Shown in pieces: positions 47,487 through 57,011 of a stretch of 64,000 nucleotides of DNA. The notes under the pieces are model-generated. The model was given only the letters and a program-made list of their open reading frames with translations. It was not told the DNA's origin and made no database searches. The number at the start of each line of letters is the position of its first letter. Position 1 is the stretch's first letter. The translations under genes were made by a program, and so were the position numbers. This stretch comes from Vibrio chagasii (GTDB taxonomy: Bacteria > Pseudomonadota > Gammaproteobacteria > Enterobacterales > Vibrionaceae), in assembly GCA_041879415.1 (NCBI GenBank), contig CP090851.1, positions 2,790,001 through 2,854,000 of the forward strand, given 5' to 3'.

Positions 47487-47520
47487 AGCCATAAGCGCCC
47501 CGAAGAGTAAGAGAATATTT

Positions 47521-48348
47521 ATGCCAACAACAAAAGATTTGTCTCATCTCCTACCCTCTGTGATTGAGGTTGCTCGCTCTGCAGGCCAGCTCATTTTAGA
47601 GATCTACGAAAAGAAAGATTACGAAGAGTTCACCAAGAGTGACGACACGCCAGTCACCAGTGCCGATCTGGCAGCGCATAAACTGATCTCGAAAAAACTG
47701 AGTGAGCTCACGCCAGATATCCCTGTGCTATCTGAAGAGGCCGCTGACATTAGCCTAGAAAAGCGCGCACAATGGGACCGCTACTGGCTGGTTGACCCAC
47801 TAGATGGAACGCAGGAGTTCATCGCAAGAAGCGGTGATTTCGCGACAATTATCGCCCTAATTGAGCACAACAAGCCGGTAATGGGTGTGGTATATGCTCC
47901 AGTTTCTGGTGTGAGCTATTACGCATACAGCGGTAAAGGAGCTTGGAAGATTCCAGACCTTAACGACAGCGTTAAAATCAAAACGCATCGTCATGAACTA
48001 CCAAACCAATCTATTGCAATGGCGATCAGCCGTCGCCAAGACATCAATCGTATCACTAGCCGTATGAGTCCCGCTTGGAACTATGACTTAGTGCCATTAG
48101 GCTCAGCAGCTTTGAAAGCCTGTTTAGTCGCAGAAGGTGCTGTCGATTGTTACTTGCGCCTCGGGCCTACTGGCGAGTGGGATACCGCTGCGACGCAGTG
48201 CATTGTTGAAGAGGCGGGTGGACGCATCTTAAGCACTCAATTAGAGCCACTCTCTTACAATGAAAGAGAGACGCTAGAAAACCCGAACTTCATTGTACTG
48301 GGTGATGCTGACTTACCATGGGCCGAGATCTTACAGGGTAAAGACTAA
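47521..48348 (+). CDS. cysQ: 3'(2'),5'-bisphosphate nucleotidase CysQ
   Basis: A 275-residue inositol-monophosphatase-fold enzyme that turns 3'-phosphoadenosine 5'-phosphate, a by-product of sulfate assimilation, into AMP. Metal motifs are LSEEAAD, WLVDPLDGTQEF (about 91-102) and the C-terminal GEWDTAATQCIVEEAGG. It is likely cotranscribed with nudE and ends at a strong terminator facing the type II secretion operon. Confidence 0.94.
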   Translation: MPTTKDLSHLLPSVIEVARSAGQLILEIYEKKDYEEFTKSDDTPVTSADLAAHKLISKKLSELTPDIPVLSEEAADISLEKRAQWDRYWLVDPLDGTQEFIARSGDFATIIALIEHNKPVMGVVYAPVSGVSYYAYSGKGAWKIPDLNDSVKIKTHRHELPNQSIAMAISRRQDINRITSRMSPAWNYDLVPLGSAALKACLVAEGAVDCYLRLGPTGEWDTAATQCIVEEAGGRILSTQLEPLSYNERETLENPNFIVLGDADLPWAEILQGKD

Positions 48349-48383
48349 AACCACTTAGCCTCATAACAATCTGATATTCAAAT

Positions 48384-48416
48384 AAAATGGGCACCTCGAT
48401 GAGGTGCCCATTTTTT
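48384..48416. terminator. Bidirectional terminator between cysQ and gspN
   Basis: A perfect 14-pair stem (AAAATGGGCACCTC and complement, short loop) with A run left and T run right. It closes both the cysQ transcript and the long gspC-N operon. Confidence 0.92.
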
Positions 48417-48464
48417 ATGTCTTGTTATCGGATAACCAGCAGAGCTTAGTTATTAAGAAACTAA

Positions 48465-49244
48465 CTAGAAGCGCCCTTGATAGCTAAATTGGTACTTACC
48501 TTGGCTATCTGGATTACCAAGCCATTTCAGCTGACTCTGCATAGCTGGCGGGAATTCTGCACCCGGCTTAAACCATGCTGCCGAGGTATAGCTTTGATTT
48601 GGTGTGACACTCGCAGAAAACTCGCTATCCACTTGAGCACTCTTCTGAGAGCCTTTGGCTGCCAGTGTATTATCTTCACAAGTGATGTCAGCAATCACAG
48701 GACCAAGGTCCAACGAACCCACTGGCGAGTCTACTGCTGCACCAGACCAAGCCACTGTGCCTTCTCCAGACTGACACCAAGGTTGAGCATGAACCGCATG
48801 CTTGATCGTCAGTTCAACTTGTCCACCAATTGAAACCGGGACTGGAATCGCTGGCGCATACTTCATCACATTCGCGGCAGGCATTGATGCGACTAAGTTT
48901 TCCGCATACGCACCGCTCATGCTGTACCCAACGCGTCCTTTTCCTGACAAGTTCATGTCGCTATTGCGACCAAAACGAACCGCTAATTCAGCTTTAGCTT
49001 GGAAAAGTTTAGAGAACTGAAAATCCCACTGCACTGAACCGTAATTAACACGCTGCCAAGAAATATTATTAGCGCTGCCTTGCCAAACCGTTCCTTCAAC
49101 ACCTTCAATATTCAAGCCACGCACAGCAGGTGCATGTTTGAGTACAAAAGAGGCCGGTAGATGCAGCAACAGACTAACCGAGAAAAAGACAATAAAGATG
49201 CCGCCAAAGAGTAAACCTAACTTCAAAGATAAACCGCGTTTCAC
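48465..49244 (-). CDS. gspN: Type II secretion system protein N
   Basis: A 259-residue inner-membrane protein with one N-terminal anchor (LGLLFGGIFIVFFSVSLLL) and a periplasmic, beta-rich domain (VEGTVWQGSANNISW). It is an accessory, not always essential, part of the type II secretion system. The start is GTG 49244 with CGAGG five to six bases upstream; the frame continues upstream inside gspM but is not family-like. It is last in the operon, one base after gspM. Confidence 0.9.
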   Translation of the reverse strand: MKRGLSLKLGLLFGGIFIVFFSVSLLLHLPASFVLKHAPAVRGLNIEGVEGTVWQGSANNISWQRVNYGSVQWDFQFSKLFQAKAELAVRFGRNSDMNLSGKGRVGYSMSGAYAENLVASMPAANVMKYAPAIPVPVSIGGQVELTIKHAVHAQPWCQSGEGTVAWSGAAVDSPVGSLDLGPVIADITCEDNTLAAKGSQKSAQVDSEFSASVTPNQSYTSAAWFKPGAEFPPAMQSQLKWLGNPDSQGKYQFSYQGRF

Positions 49245-49245
49245 A

Positions 49246-49734
49246 TTAACCTCGTTTAAACTGTAGTCGGTTGACCTCAATAACCCCTGGGTTATCGGAG
49301 CGATCAATGTCCATAAACTCAACCTCGACACCCTGCTTCTCTTTCAAGTATGTCAGCCAATCTACGAACTGATTAAAAGGCACAGGTTTCACCCAAACTT
49401 GTAGCATCTCGCCACGCGGCTGAACTCGAATTAATTCAATCTTAAAACGACGCATAGAAGCTGGCACAGATTGATTCAAAGGTTGACTAGCAACAATTCC
49501 CCCACTTCCTCGCAGCTCCACTACTTCGTTGGCTTTATTGGTTACCCAAGTCAGCAGTTGCTTCTCACTTTGAATACGGTTTTGCGCCATCTCAGCTCGC
49601 TGACTAAGCGGCTGCAATAGCCCCCAGTACACGATGCCTACCACCAATAGAATGGAACAACCGATCACTAATCGTTGCTCTCTTTGACTTATTGAAGTCC
49701 ACCACGCTTGGAGTGGCTCAATCATATTTCTCAT
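49246..49734 (-). CDS. gspM: Type II secretion system protein M
   Basis: A 162-residue inner-membrane protein. A short cytoplasmic part (EPLQAWWTSISQREQR) precedes one membrane segment (LVIGCSILLVVGIVYWGLL) and a periplasmic ferredoxin-like domain. It pairs with GspL in the assembly platform. ATG 49734 has AGGAG seven bases upstream; the GTG just before is too near. Confidence 0.92.
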   Translation of the reverse strand: MRNMIEPLQAWWTSISQREQRLVIGCSILLVVGIVYWGLLQPLSQRAEMAQNRIQSEKQLLTWVTNKANEVVELRGSGGIVASQPLNQSVPASMRRFKIELIRVQPRGEMLQVWVKPVPFNQFVDWLTYLKEKQGVEVEFMDIDRSDNPGVIEVNRLQFKRG

Positions 49735-49754
49735 CACTGATCTCCTTACGCAGT

Positions 49755-50984
49755 TTATTGACGGGGTTTAAGGGTAAAGCTACCAAATACGGCATCACCA
49801 TTACGATTCAATGGCCCTTGCTCAACAGTAAACTTCTCTTCAAGTTTCACTCGCGCAGTCTCGAAATGTTGGAAGTCAGAACTTTTCGCTTCCAATCTCA
49901 CCTCAGAGCGGTTGCCGTCGTAGCGAATACTATTCACTTCGATGGCTTTCACTTGCCCTAAGGTTTCTGGCAGTAACGCTAGCCATCCAAGTAAGGAATC
50001 ACCATCACCCGAGCCACCATATTTCTTAGCTTCGTCGTTCATCTGGCGCTTAAGGTAGCTAACCGTCGGAATACGTTGCTTACCCGGAAGTACGCTTCTA
50101 AAAATACGTTCACTCTCCGTTCGGTACGCTTCAGCTTGTGCCTCGTATTGCTGAACCTTCAAGATTTGTTGAGTGACAATTACCGCCACCAGCAAACAAG
50201 CTGCAATCGCTACTTTTTGCCATACGCGCCAGTACTTACTGAATGAAGATTTGGTTTTAAAGGTGCCAGTCAGTAAGTTTACGCCACTTGTGATGGCTTG
50301 TTGGCTCAGTAAAGACATCACCAGTTCAGCAGGCTTGGCTTGCCATTCAATGCCACTTTGCTGTTGAACGTCATCACTTGGCAATGTGGTGTAGCTAAAA
50401 ATCGTTGGTGACTGCTCTTCATCATCCAAGGCAACCCAATCGCTTTGTAAGAACATCGGTAGCCATGCCTCATTGATCGACACAGCTTGATAGTTGCTTT
50501 GACGCAATAACCAATGTTGGTCGATCTGCAGCGCACTGATGCCCTGCTCTTCTAAAGGCAAGGCTAAAGTGTCTGGCAGTACTTTACGAAAGATAATGTT
50601 CGCTTCGCGGAAGGTATCCAGCGCCTGCTTAAGCCACTCACGCTCAACACCACACACGGTGGCATGGGTTGCGTCTTTATCTAAAATAGTCAGATGTAAG
50701 TCTTCGATATCTTGCGCAACTTCGTCTTCTAATAAAAACGGCAGCATAGAATCGAACTGGCGAGCAGCACCTTTCGGGATCTCAACACGCTTAATTAAGC
50801 ACTCATTTCCCGGCAATAAAGCGATACAACTGCGTTTTTCAGCGTAAGGGGTTAACTCATCGAGCTGCTCCCAGCTAGACAGTTCGCCACTTGCTATCAC
50901 TTCTTGTTGGCTTGTCGACCAAACTAACCACTGCACTGGGCTCTGTGGTTCGCTACTCAGTCGAACGGTCAGAAACTCGCTCAC
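49755..50984 (-). CDS. gspL: Type II secretion system protein L
   Basis: A 409-residue platform protein. The large cytoplasmic domain begins [21 protein letters not shown], has an actin-like fold in the family and binds the GspE ATPase. One membrane segment ([18 protein letters not shown], about 265-282) and a periplasmic domain follow. The start is GTG 50984 with a strong GGAGG five bases upstream; it lies 32 bases inside gspK, so translation is coupled. Confidence 0.93.
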   Translation of the reverse strand: MSEFLTVRLSSEPQSPVQWLVWSTSQQEVIASGELSSWEQLDELTPYAEKRSCIALLPGNECLIKRVEIPKGAARQFDSMLPFLLEDEVAQDIEDLHLTILDKDATHATVCGVEREWLKQALDTFREANIIFRKVLPDTLALPLEEQGISALQIDQHWLLRQSNYQAVSINEAWLPMFLQSDWVALDDEEQSPTIFSYTTLPSDDVQQQSGIEWQAKPAELVMSLLSQQAITSGVNLLTGTFKTKSSFSKYWRVWQKVAIAACLLVAVIVTQQILKVQQYEAQAEAYRTESERIFRSVLPGKQRIPTVSYLKRQMNDEAKKYGGSGDGDSLLGWLALLPETLGQVKAIEVNSIRYDGNRSEVRLEAKSSDFQHFETARVKLEEKFTVEQGPLNRNGDAVFGSFTLKPRQ

Positions 50985-51999
50985 TGATTCCTCCAAAACG
51001 ACGGCGTACCACCGTCACTGTTTCTCGATTACTACTATAGAAAAGCGTTCGTATACGTACACGAGATTGCTCAACTAAAACCTCTGCATCTAGCTCAAAG
51101 TAGGCGCTATCTACAGTCAAATATGCTTTTGCTTTTTTGCTGATTTCTGCACTCACCGCCGTAATGGCGCTTTCTGCCATAAAATCATCTACTGTGTTCC
51201 AGCCATCAAATGGGCGCTTATCAATCAGCTGCTTTGCATCCGACTCACTCAAGCCAGGTGCGAACATTGCTTCCAATAACGGCGCTTGTTGCTCCGTCAA
51301 TGTATTCACGTTCAGCCGGAAGTCATCGGTCGGTAAGGCACACACAAAAGGTCGAACCTTATTCATGACCTCACCAGTCACCTGGTACACCGCTCTCAAT
51401 TCAGACTCATCTGCCATTAAACCATTTGGCGTAACATAAGGCGGCTTCATCGCCTCATAAGTGCTGTCCTCAACACCAGTCGAAGAGGTTGCTCGAGTAT
51501 CGCTATCGACAAATTCCCAAGTTGAATGCGCGATAACCTCAGCTTGATAAGGCTCAATGTCTTGGTTTTCCAATAAGGTTTGCCAAACCGTCACTAAATA
51601 CGGAGTCTGGTTGCTGGAAGTGGTTGTCACTCCCGCTAATGCATTGAGATTAAAACAAGATTGTGCGTCAATAATACGCCCTTTAACTTGTCCATAATCT
51701 AATGGGTATACCTGCTCCTCCAATGCCCACGGCTGACTTAGGTTGACCGTATCGCTGTCTTTGTAGCTTTGCCTAATACCATCTTGTACTAGCGCTTCTA
51801 CACCTATGCTATACCAATAAGCTTGTTGGTAATTCAACTGGTTACCAACGCGTTTGAATTGAGTAAACAAGCGTTCCGACATGCTGCCAGCAATGGTTGC
51901 CATTATCGCCAGTAACATCAGGATAATGATCAGCGCGACACCACGTTGCTTACGCCCTAGCGCTCGTCTTGATAATGCAAGCTGATTAGTTCGACGCAT
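50953..51999 (-). CDS. gspK: Type II secretion system minor pseudopilin K
   Basis: A 348-residue minor pseudopilin at the pilus tip. The prepilin site is [14 protein letters not shown], with a basic leader before it and, as usual for GspK, no Glu at +5. The large periplasmic domain has CFNLNALAG and the SAM-like [11 protein letters not shown] segments. ATG 51999 has GAGGGG seven bases upstream and overlaps the end of gspJ. Confidence 0.93.
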   Translation of the reverse strand: MRRTNQLALSRRALGRKQRGVALIIILMLLAIMATIAGSMSERLFTQFKRVGNQLNYQQAYWYSIGVEALVQDGIRQSYKDSDTVNLSQPWALEEQVYPLDYGQVKGRIIDAQSCFNLNALAGVTTTSSNQTPYLVTVWQTLLENQDIEPYQAEVIAHSTWEFVDSDTRATSSTGVEDSTYEAMKPPYVTPNGLMADESELRAVYQVTGEVMNKVRPFVCALPTDDFRLNVNTLTEQQAPLLEAMFAPGLSESDAKQLIDKRPFDGWNTVDDFMAESAITAVSAEISKKAKAYLTVDSAYFELDAEVLVEQSRVRIRTLFYSSNRETVTVVRRRFGGISERVSDRSTE

Positions 52000-52699
52000 C
52001 ATCGTTCCCCTCGCTACTACCTGAAGAGTCACTATTTGAGTCACCACCAACCTGATCTAGAGTGCCACTTGGTGTCAGATAAATTCGCTCAATCTCACCA
52101 TAATCTTTTAACGTCAGCTTAAGTCTCACCGCCTTCGGTAGCGACTTATCGGCTTGCCACTCTTTGCCCCAACGCTTTCCGTCGTAGAACTCGAACTCCA
52201 AGGCTTCAACATCATCAAGCAAAGGGGTAATAACCGCTTCCTGCCCTGCAGGTGTATCTGGGTAACGCCACCACACGCGTTCGAGCGTCTCTTCTTTGAG
52301 GCGATAGCCCACTTTCGTCACTTCACCACGAGGAAACTGTTGCTGTGGGTTGTGCCAGCCAAGACGAGTAAACACGATACCAATACTATCGGAATCCAAT
52401 AAATACTCTTTCACTATAACCAGCTTAGATGATGCTTCTTCACCATCAGTACGAAATTGTCGCACTGCCATCTGGCGAAAATCATTATCTAAGATAACTA
52501 AACTGCGCTGTAGTTGATTCAGACGAGCACTACGCTCAGCTGAAAGTTCGTTGCTTCGCTGCACTTGATTCACTACTTGATAGGCCGCCATACTCAGCGT
52601 GGCAAAAATAGCAATCGAAACAAGCACCTCAATTAAAGTAAAGCCTCTCCCTTTTGAAGATAGACCTTGTTTGCGAGGCATACTGTTATTTACCGTCAT
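51986..52699 (-). CDS. gspJ: Type II secretion system minor pseudopilin J
   Basis: A 237-residue minor pseudopilin. The prepilin peptidase site is [17 protein letters not shown] with Glu at +5. The body has [16 protein letters not shown] and [14 protein letters not shown], close to V. cholerae EpsJ. The start is uncertain: ATG 52699 is chosen, but ATG 52717 and ATG 52681 are in frame and none has a good ribosome site. The C-terminus is Ser/Asp/Gly-rich. Confidence 0.9.
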   Translation of the reverse strand: MTVNNSMPRKQGLSSKGRGFTLIEVLVSIAIFATLSMAAYQVVNQVQRSNELSAERSARLNQLQRSLVILDNDFRQMAVRQFRTDGEEASSKLVIVKEYLLDSDSIGIVFTRLGWHNPQQQFPRGEVTKVGYRLKEETLERVWWRYPDTPAGQEAVITPLLDDVEALEFEFYDGKRWGKEWQADKSLPKAVRLKLTLKDYGEIERIYLTPSGTLDQVGGDSNSDSSGSSEGNDDASN

Positions 52700-52739
52700 G
52701 CTTTTAACTAACCGCATTCTCTTAGTTGACCACACGCTT

Positions 52740-53114
52740 TTAGTTAACCACATAACTGCGCACCGTAACGACTGGAGAAGCCTGCTTGCTAGTTGCCACA
52801 CTGACATCAAAAGCTTTTAGCAAATTATCAGCCGTATCGATTGGGGTAACTTTCCAAAACCACTCTCGACCTGCTAGCTCTTGCGTGCCTTGCGTCTTTT
52901 TTAGCTTCTCCGGGTGTAACATCACCAAAGCCATTTGATTATCAACAACCATAGCCGCGAAGGTTTTTTCTTCTAAATAACTCAATGTATTGATGTGCTG
53001 GGTTACGGCGCGAATCACACTGATCGCCGCAGTAGCAAAGATCGCAAGCGCCACCAACACTTCAAGCAGCGTCATACCACGAGAGCGATAAGGAGAACGG
53101 TTATTCCTCTTCAT
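52740..53114 (-). CDS. gspI: Type II secretion system minor pseudopilin I
   Basis: A 124-residue minor pseudopilin that nucleates the pseudopilus with GspJ and GspK. The prepilin site is RGMTLLEVLVALAIFA with Glu at +5. AGGAG lies six bases before the ATG, inside the end of gspH (14-base overlap). Confidence 0.93.
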   Translation of the reverse strand: MKRNNRSPYRSRGMTLLEVLVALAIFATAAISVIRAVTQHINTLSYLEEKTFAAMVVDNQMALVMLHPEKLKKTQGTQELAGREWFWKVTPIDTADNLLKAFDVSVATSKQASPVVTVRSYVVN

Positions 53115-53694
53115 CTTCTTCTCCTGGTTCTAGCAATCGAATCACACCATTATCCGACGCTTTAATGCGCCAGCCATCTTGTATGGTATCGCCAGTATTG
53201 GGATAGAAAGAGAGTGTAAATGGTGTCACTTCAGCACTCGACAAGATGTAGATCTGTGGTGGCTTAGGTTTCTTTTCTTCTTCAAGATCAGCAAACATAT
53301 CTTCATCAAATAGGCTTCCTGGGTTGAATAACCGATCATCGTCTGCCCACGCGCCACCGCCTAAGCTGAGTGATAGTGCGAGCTCTTCCGGTAATTCTGT
53401 TGAAGAGGGTATTTTTTCGAATTCGACTTCCTGCCAGCCTTCAGACTTAAGCGTCATCAGAACATAAGTCGATTTCTTTTCATCGATGCGAATGCCAAAA
53501 TCCAGACCACTCAAAATCGCTTCTTCGCTGAGTAGCTGAACTCGTTGGTAGAAACTTTGAGCGTATTTTTTGGCGACGTCTTTACTATTGGTAGGAATGG
53601 TCGCAATAACAGCGACCGCCGTTACTGATAGTAATACCAACACCAAAAGAATCTCAATCAAGGTGAAACCTGGCTGTTTGTGCGTAGTTTTCAC
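53101..53694 (-). CDS. gspH: Type II secretion system minor pseudopilin H
   Basis: A 197-residue minor pseudopilin. The prepilin site is PGFTLIEILLVLVLLS with Glu at +5. The body has GGGAWADDDRLFNPGSLFDEDMFAD, as in V. cholerae EpsH, and an acidic end. The start is GTG 53694 without a usual ribosome site; a five-codon upstream frame ends across it (53708-53691). Confidence 0.92.
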   Translation of the reverse strand: MKTTHKQPGFTLIEILLVLVLLSVTAVAVIATIPTNSKDVAKKYAQSFYQRVQLLSEEAILSGLDFGIRIDEKKSTYVLMTLKSEGWQEVEFEKIPSSTELPEELALSLSLGGGAWADDDRLFNPGSLFDEDMFADLEEEKKPKPPQIYILSSAEVTPFTLSFYPNTGDTIQDGWRIKASDNGVIRLLEPGEEDEEE

Positions 53695-53760
53695 CTTGCA
53701 GACTCCATCTGTTTACGTCCTACCATCAAATAACGGCATCAAGCGACAATAAGCCTAAGC

Positions 53761-54204
53761 TTACTGAAAATCTTGCATGTTCCAGTTACCGATATCCGCA
53801 GCAACACCTTCACCACCTTCTTGGCCATCTGCGCCAAGAGTAAAGATGTCGATAGTGCCGTTATCACCTGGGCTTAGGTATTGGTACTCGTTGCCCCATG
53901 GGTCGTTAGGTAGGCGTTTGATGTAGCCACCGTCGCGGTAATTACGAGGCTCTGGGCTGCTTGGCTTAGAAACCAGTGCATCAAGACCTTGATCCGTTGT
54001 TGGGTACACGCTGTTATCCAGTTTGTACATATCTAGCGCATTCTCTAGCGCCACAATATCTGTGATGGCTTTCTGTTGGTCAGCCTTCTCTTTGTTACCC
54101 AATAGGTTAGGTACAACAAAGCTAGCCAAAACGCCAAGGATAACCACAACCACCATCACCTCTAATAGGGTAAAGCCTGATTGTTTCTTCATTTTATTTT
54201 TCAT
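53761..54204 (-). CDS. gspG: Type II secretion system major pseudopilin G
   Basis: A 147-residue major pseudopilin that polymerises into the periplasmic piston. The site is SGFTLLEVMVVVVILGVLASFVVPNL (shown in part: GFTLLEVM), cut by PilD, which is not in this window. The calcium-binding end has DPWGNEYQYLSPG and LGADGQEGGEG. ATG 54204 has GGAG six bases upstream and gives the family leader length. Confidence 0.96.
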   Translation of the reverse strand: MKNKMKKQSGFTLLEVMVVVVILGVLASFVVPNLLGNKEKADQQKAITDIVALENALDMYKLDNSVYPTTDQGLDALVSKPSSPEPRNYRDGGYIKRLPNDPWGNEYQYLSPGDNGTIDIFTLGADGQEGGEGVAADIGNWNMQDFQ

Positions 54205-54286
54205 TATTTTCTCCAAAGTACAGACAACGAGTTGAGGGGAATGGTGTCCTTCTTCTCGATAATCCAAAAACGTTCTATGAACAGTA

Positions 54287-55507
54287 TTAGCCGCTCATTA
54301 AGTTGTTCATTTCAAGCATTGGCATCAGAGTCGCCATCACAATAAACAGTACCAAACCCGCCATCAGAGCGATAAGTGCCGGGGTAAAAATGCCTAACGC
54401 AATATTTACCGTCGACTCAAAGCTTTGGTCTTGGTTATCGGCTGCACGAGTCAGCATCTGCTCTAATTGACCACTCTGCTCACCACTGGCAATCATATGC
54501 AGCATCATCGGCGGGAAGAGCTTAGTATGATCAAGCGCTTTACGCAGGCTTGCCCCTTCTCTCACGCTATCTGATGCTTGTAACACTTGTTGTTTCACAT
54601 GGTGATTCGACATCACGTCAACCGCAACCTTCATCCCCTCAAGGATTGGAATCGCACTTGAAGTACAAATTGAAAGTGTACGGGCAAAACGAGAAGTATT
54701 AATGCCTTTCGCTATCTTGCCGATCAGCGGGATACTCAACAATTTTCGATCCCAACTTAGACGCACGCCTGGTCTTTTGAGCGCAGTCTTAATCAACACA
54801 ATCACACCAATGATCAGCAACAGTAATTGGATGCCCCAATTCTGGATAAATTCACTCGATGCCAATAAAAATTGAGTTGATTGAGGAAGCTCTTGTCCCA
54901 TCTGAATAATAGGTTCAACAATCTTGGGTACTACCGTTGCTAACAGGAACGACACAATAGTCACCGCAAACACCACCAGCACCACAGGGTAGATCATCGC
55001 TTGCAGCAGCTTAGAGCGCATCTTCTGGCGGTTTTCAGCGTAATCGGCTAATCGTTCTAGTACCGCATCCAAGTGCCCAGATTTCTCACCAGCCGCGACC
55101 ATGGCTCTAAACAGTTCATCAAAGATATGTGGGTAATCAGCTAAGCTATCCGCTAGCGAGTAACCTTCCGTTACCTTAGAGCGAACCGCGAGTAGCATAG
55201 TACGAATACGAGGCTTTTCAGACTGCTCTGCTACGGCTTTCAAACACTCTTCTAAGGGCATGCCTGATTGCACTAGAGTGGAGATCTGGCGAGTGATCAA
55301 AGCAAGGTCTGGCGTGCTGATACCACGCTTAAAGCTAGTCGATGGCTGTGAGCCTTTCGCTGTTTTCGCTTTAGCTTCGGTCATCTCGACCGGCATTAAG
55401 CCTTGCTCTTTTAAGCGCTGACGAGCCTGACGAGCGTTATCCGCTTCAATCGAACCCTTTTTACTTTTGCCTTTGGCATCCAGTGCTTTGTATTCAAATG
55501 CCGCCAT
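54287..55507 (-). CDS. gspF: Type II secretion system inner membrane protein F
   Basis: A 406-residue polytopic platform protein. Two repeated cytoplasmic GspF domains (each with a SGMPLEECL- or EGASLRKAL-type helix pair) are joined to three membrane segments (about 172-192, 222-242, 375-398). It starts MAAFEYKALDAKGK, typical of the family. It begins one base after gspE. Confidence 0.96.
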   Translation of the reverse strand: MAAFEYKALDAKGKSKKGSIEADNARQARQRLKEQGLMPVEMTEAKAKTAKGSQPSTSFKRGISTPDLALITRQISTLVQSGMPLEECLKAVAEQSEKPRIRTMLLAVRSKVTEGYSLADSLADYPHIFDELFRAMVAAGEKSGHLDAVLERLADYAENRQKMRSKLLQAMIYPVVLVVFAVTIVSFLLATVVPKIVEPIIQMGQELPQSTQFLLASSEFIQNWGIQLLLLIIGVIVLIKTALKRPGVRLSWDRKLLSIPLIGKIAKGINTSRFARTLSICTSSAIPILEGMKVAVDVMSNHHVKQQVLQASDSVREGASLRKALDHTKLFPPMMLHMIASGEQSGQLEQMLTRAADNQDQSFESTVNIALGIFTPALIALMAGLVLFIVMATLMPMLEMNNLMSG

Positions 55508-55508
55508 A

Positions 55509-57011
55509 TTAGACTTCCTTGGTCACGCGCATCACTTCTTCTAGAGACGTTATCCCTTTCCGAACTTTGCTCAAGCCATCTTCTCGAATACTTGGGGTTG
55601 TGCCACGAATTGCTTTTTCAATCGCTTGTTCGCCGGCTTCACTGTGGATCAGCTCTTGTACCGACTCATCAACCATTAACAACTCATGAATACCAGTACG
55701 GCCTCGATAACCTTTGTTGCTGCAATGCTCACACCCTTTGGCATGGTAAAGCGTCAAACTCTCTTTCTTCTTCAAGCCAAATAGCTTCTTCTGCTCTTTG
55801 TCTGCTTCGTAAGGCTCTTTACAGTCGTTACACAAGGTACGAACCAAGCGCTGCGCTAACACACCAAGCAGTGAAGAAGAGATAAGGAATGGTTCGATAC
55901 CCATATCACGTAGACGCGTAATGGCACCTACTGCGGTATTGGTATGGAGGGTCGACATCACTAAGTGACCCGTCAAAGAGGCTTGAACCGCAATCTCAGC
56001 AGTTTCTAAGTCACGAATCTCACCAATCATTACCACATCCGGGTCTTGACGAAGAATCGCACGTAAACCGCGAGCAAAGGTCATATCCACCTTAGGGTTT
56101 ACTTGTGTTTGGCCGATACCATCAATATCGAATTCGATTGGATCTTCAACGGTAAGAATGTTGCGTTCGTTGCTGTTCAGCTCTTGCAGGCCTGCATACA
56201 AAGTTGTGGATTTACCCGAACCTGTAGGACCCGTTACCAAGATAATGCCATGTGGACGCTGAATCAGTTTACGGAAGTTCTCGTGGTTCTCTTCCGTCAT
56301 ACCCAAGCTGTGCAGGTCTAGGCGAGTCGCGTTTTTATCCAACAGACGCATTACCACACGCTCACCGTGTGATGAAGGCATGGTAGAGACACGAACGTCG
56401 ACGGCTCGGCCACCAATACGCAATGAAATACGACCATCTTGTGGCACGCGTTTTTCCGCAATATCTAACTTCGCCATAACCTTTACACGCGACACGAGCA
56501 GCGGCGCAAGTTTACGGCTTGGTGCAAGAACATCACGTAATACACCATCAATACGGAAGCGGATCGAAAGCGACTTCTCAAAGGTTTCGATATGGATATC
56601 CGAAGCACCTTCTTTGATCGCCTCACCCAACATCGCATTAATCAGCTTGATGATTGGCGCATCGTCTTCTGACTCAAGTAAGTCTTCATCTTGTGGCAGC
56701 TCTTCTGCCAATGAGAAGAAGTCGTCACTGTCGGCGCCGATATCTTCCATCAATTGACGCGCTTCTGAAGAGTCGCGTTGGTACGCATCGGTCAGTTTTT
56801 TATCAAACTCATCTGCAGTGATCGCTTGTGGTGTAAAACCATTTTTCACCACACGACTCACTTCGATGATCGCCGCCGATTTCAGAGGCTCAACGTAATA
56901 CAGTGTCGGCGCACGCTCTGGATGCTGATACTCGAGCACCATCTTGTAACGGTTCGCAAAGCTAAACGGCAAGCGCTGATAAGTTCGTGCCGCCCCTACC
57001 AATTCAGCCAT
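55509..57011 (-). CDS. gspE: Type II secretion ATPase E
   Basis: A 500-residue hexameric ATPase that drives pseudopilus growth. The N-terminal GspL-binding domain is followed by the core with Walker [11 protein letters not shown], the Asp box [12 protein letters not shown], Walker B IGEIRD and [14 protein letters not shown] four-cysteine zinc element (CNDC, CEHC) is near 391-430. It starts exactly at the last base of gspD, so the two are coupled. Confidence 0.96.
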   Translation of the reverse strand: MAELVGAARTYQRLPFSFANRYKMVLEYQHPERAPTLYYVEPLKSAAIIEVSRVVKNGFTPQAITADEFDKKLTDAYQRDSSEARQLMEDIGADSDDFFSLAEELPQDEDLLESEDDAPIIKLINAMLGEAIKEGASDIHIETFEKSLSIRFRIDGVLRDVLAPSRKLAPLLVSRVKVMAKLDIAEKRVPQDGRISLRIGGRAVDVRVSTMPSSHGERVVMRLLDKNATRLDLHSLGMTEENHENFRKLIQRPHGIILVTGPTGSGKSTTLYAGLQELNSNERNILTVEDPIEFDIDGIGQTQVNPKVDMTFARGLRAILRQDPDVVMIGEIRDLETAEIAVQASLTGHLVMSTLHTNTAVGAITRLRDMGIEPFLISSSLLGVLAQRLVRTLCNDCKEPYEADKEQKKLFGLKKKESLTLYHAKGCEHCSNKGYRGRTGIHELLMVDESVQELIHSEAGEQAIEKAIRGTTPSIREDGLSKVRKGITSLEEVMRVTKEV

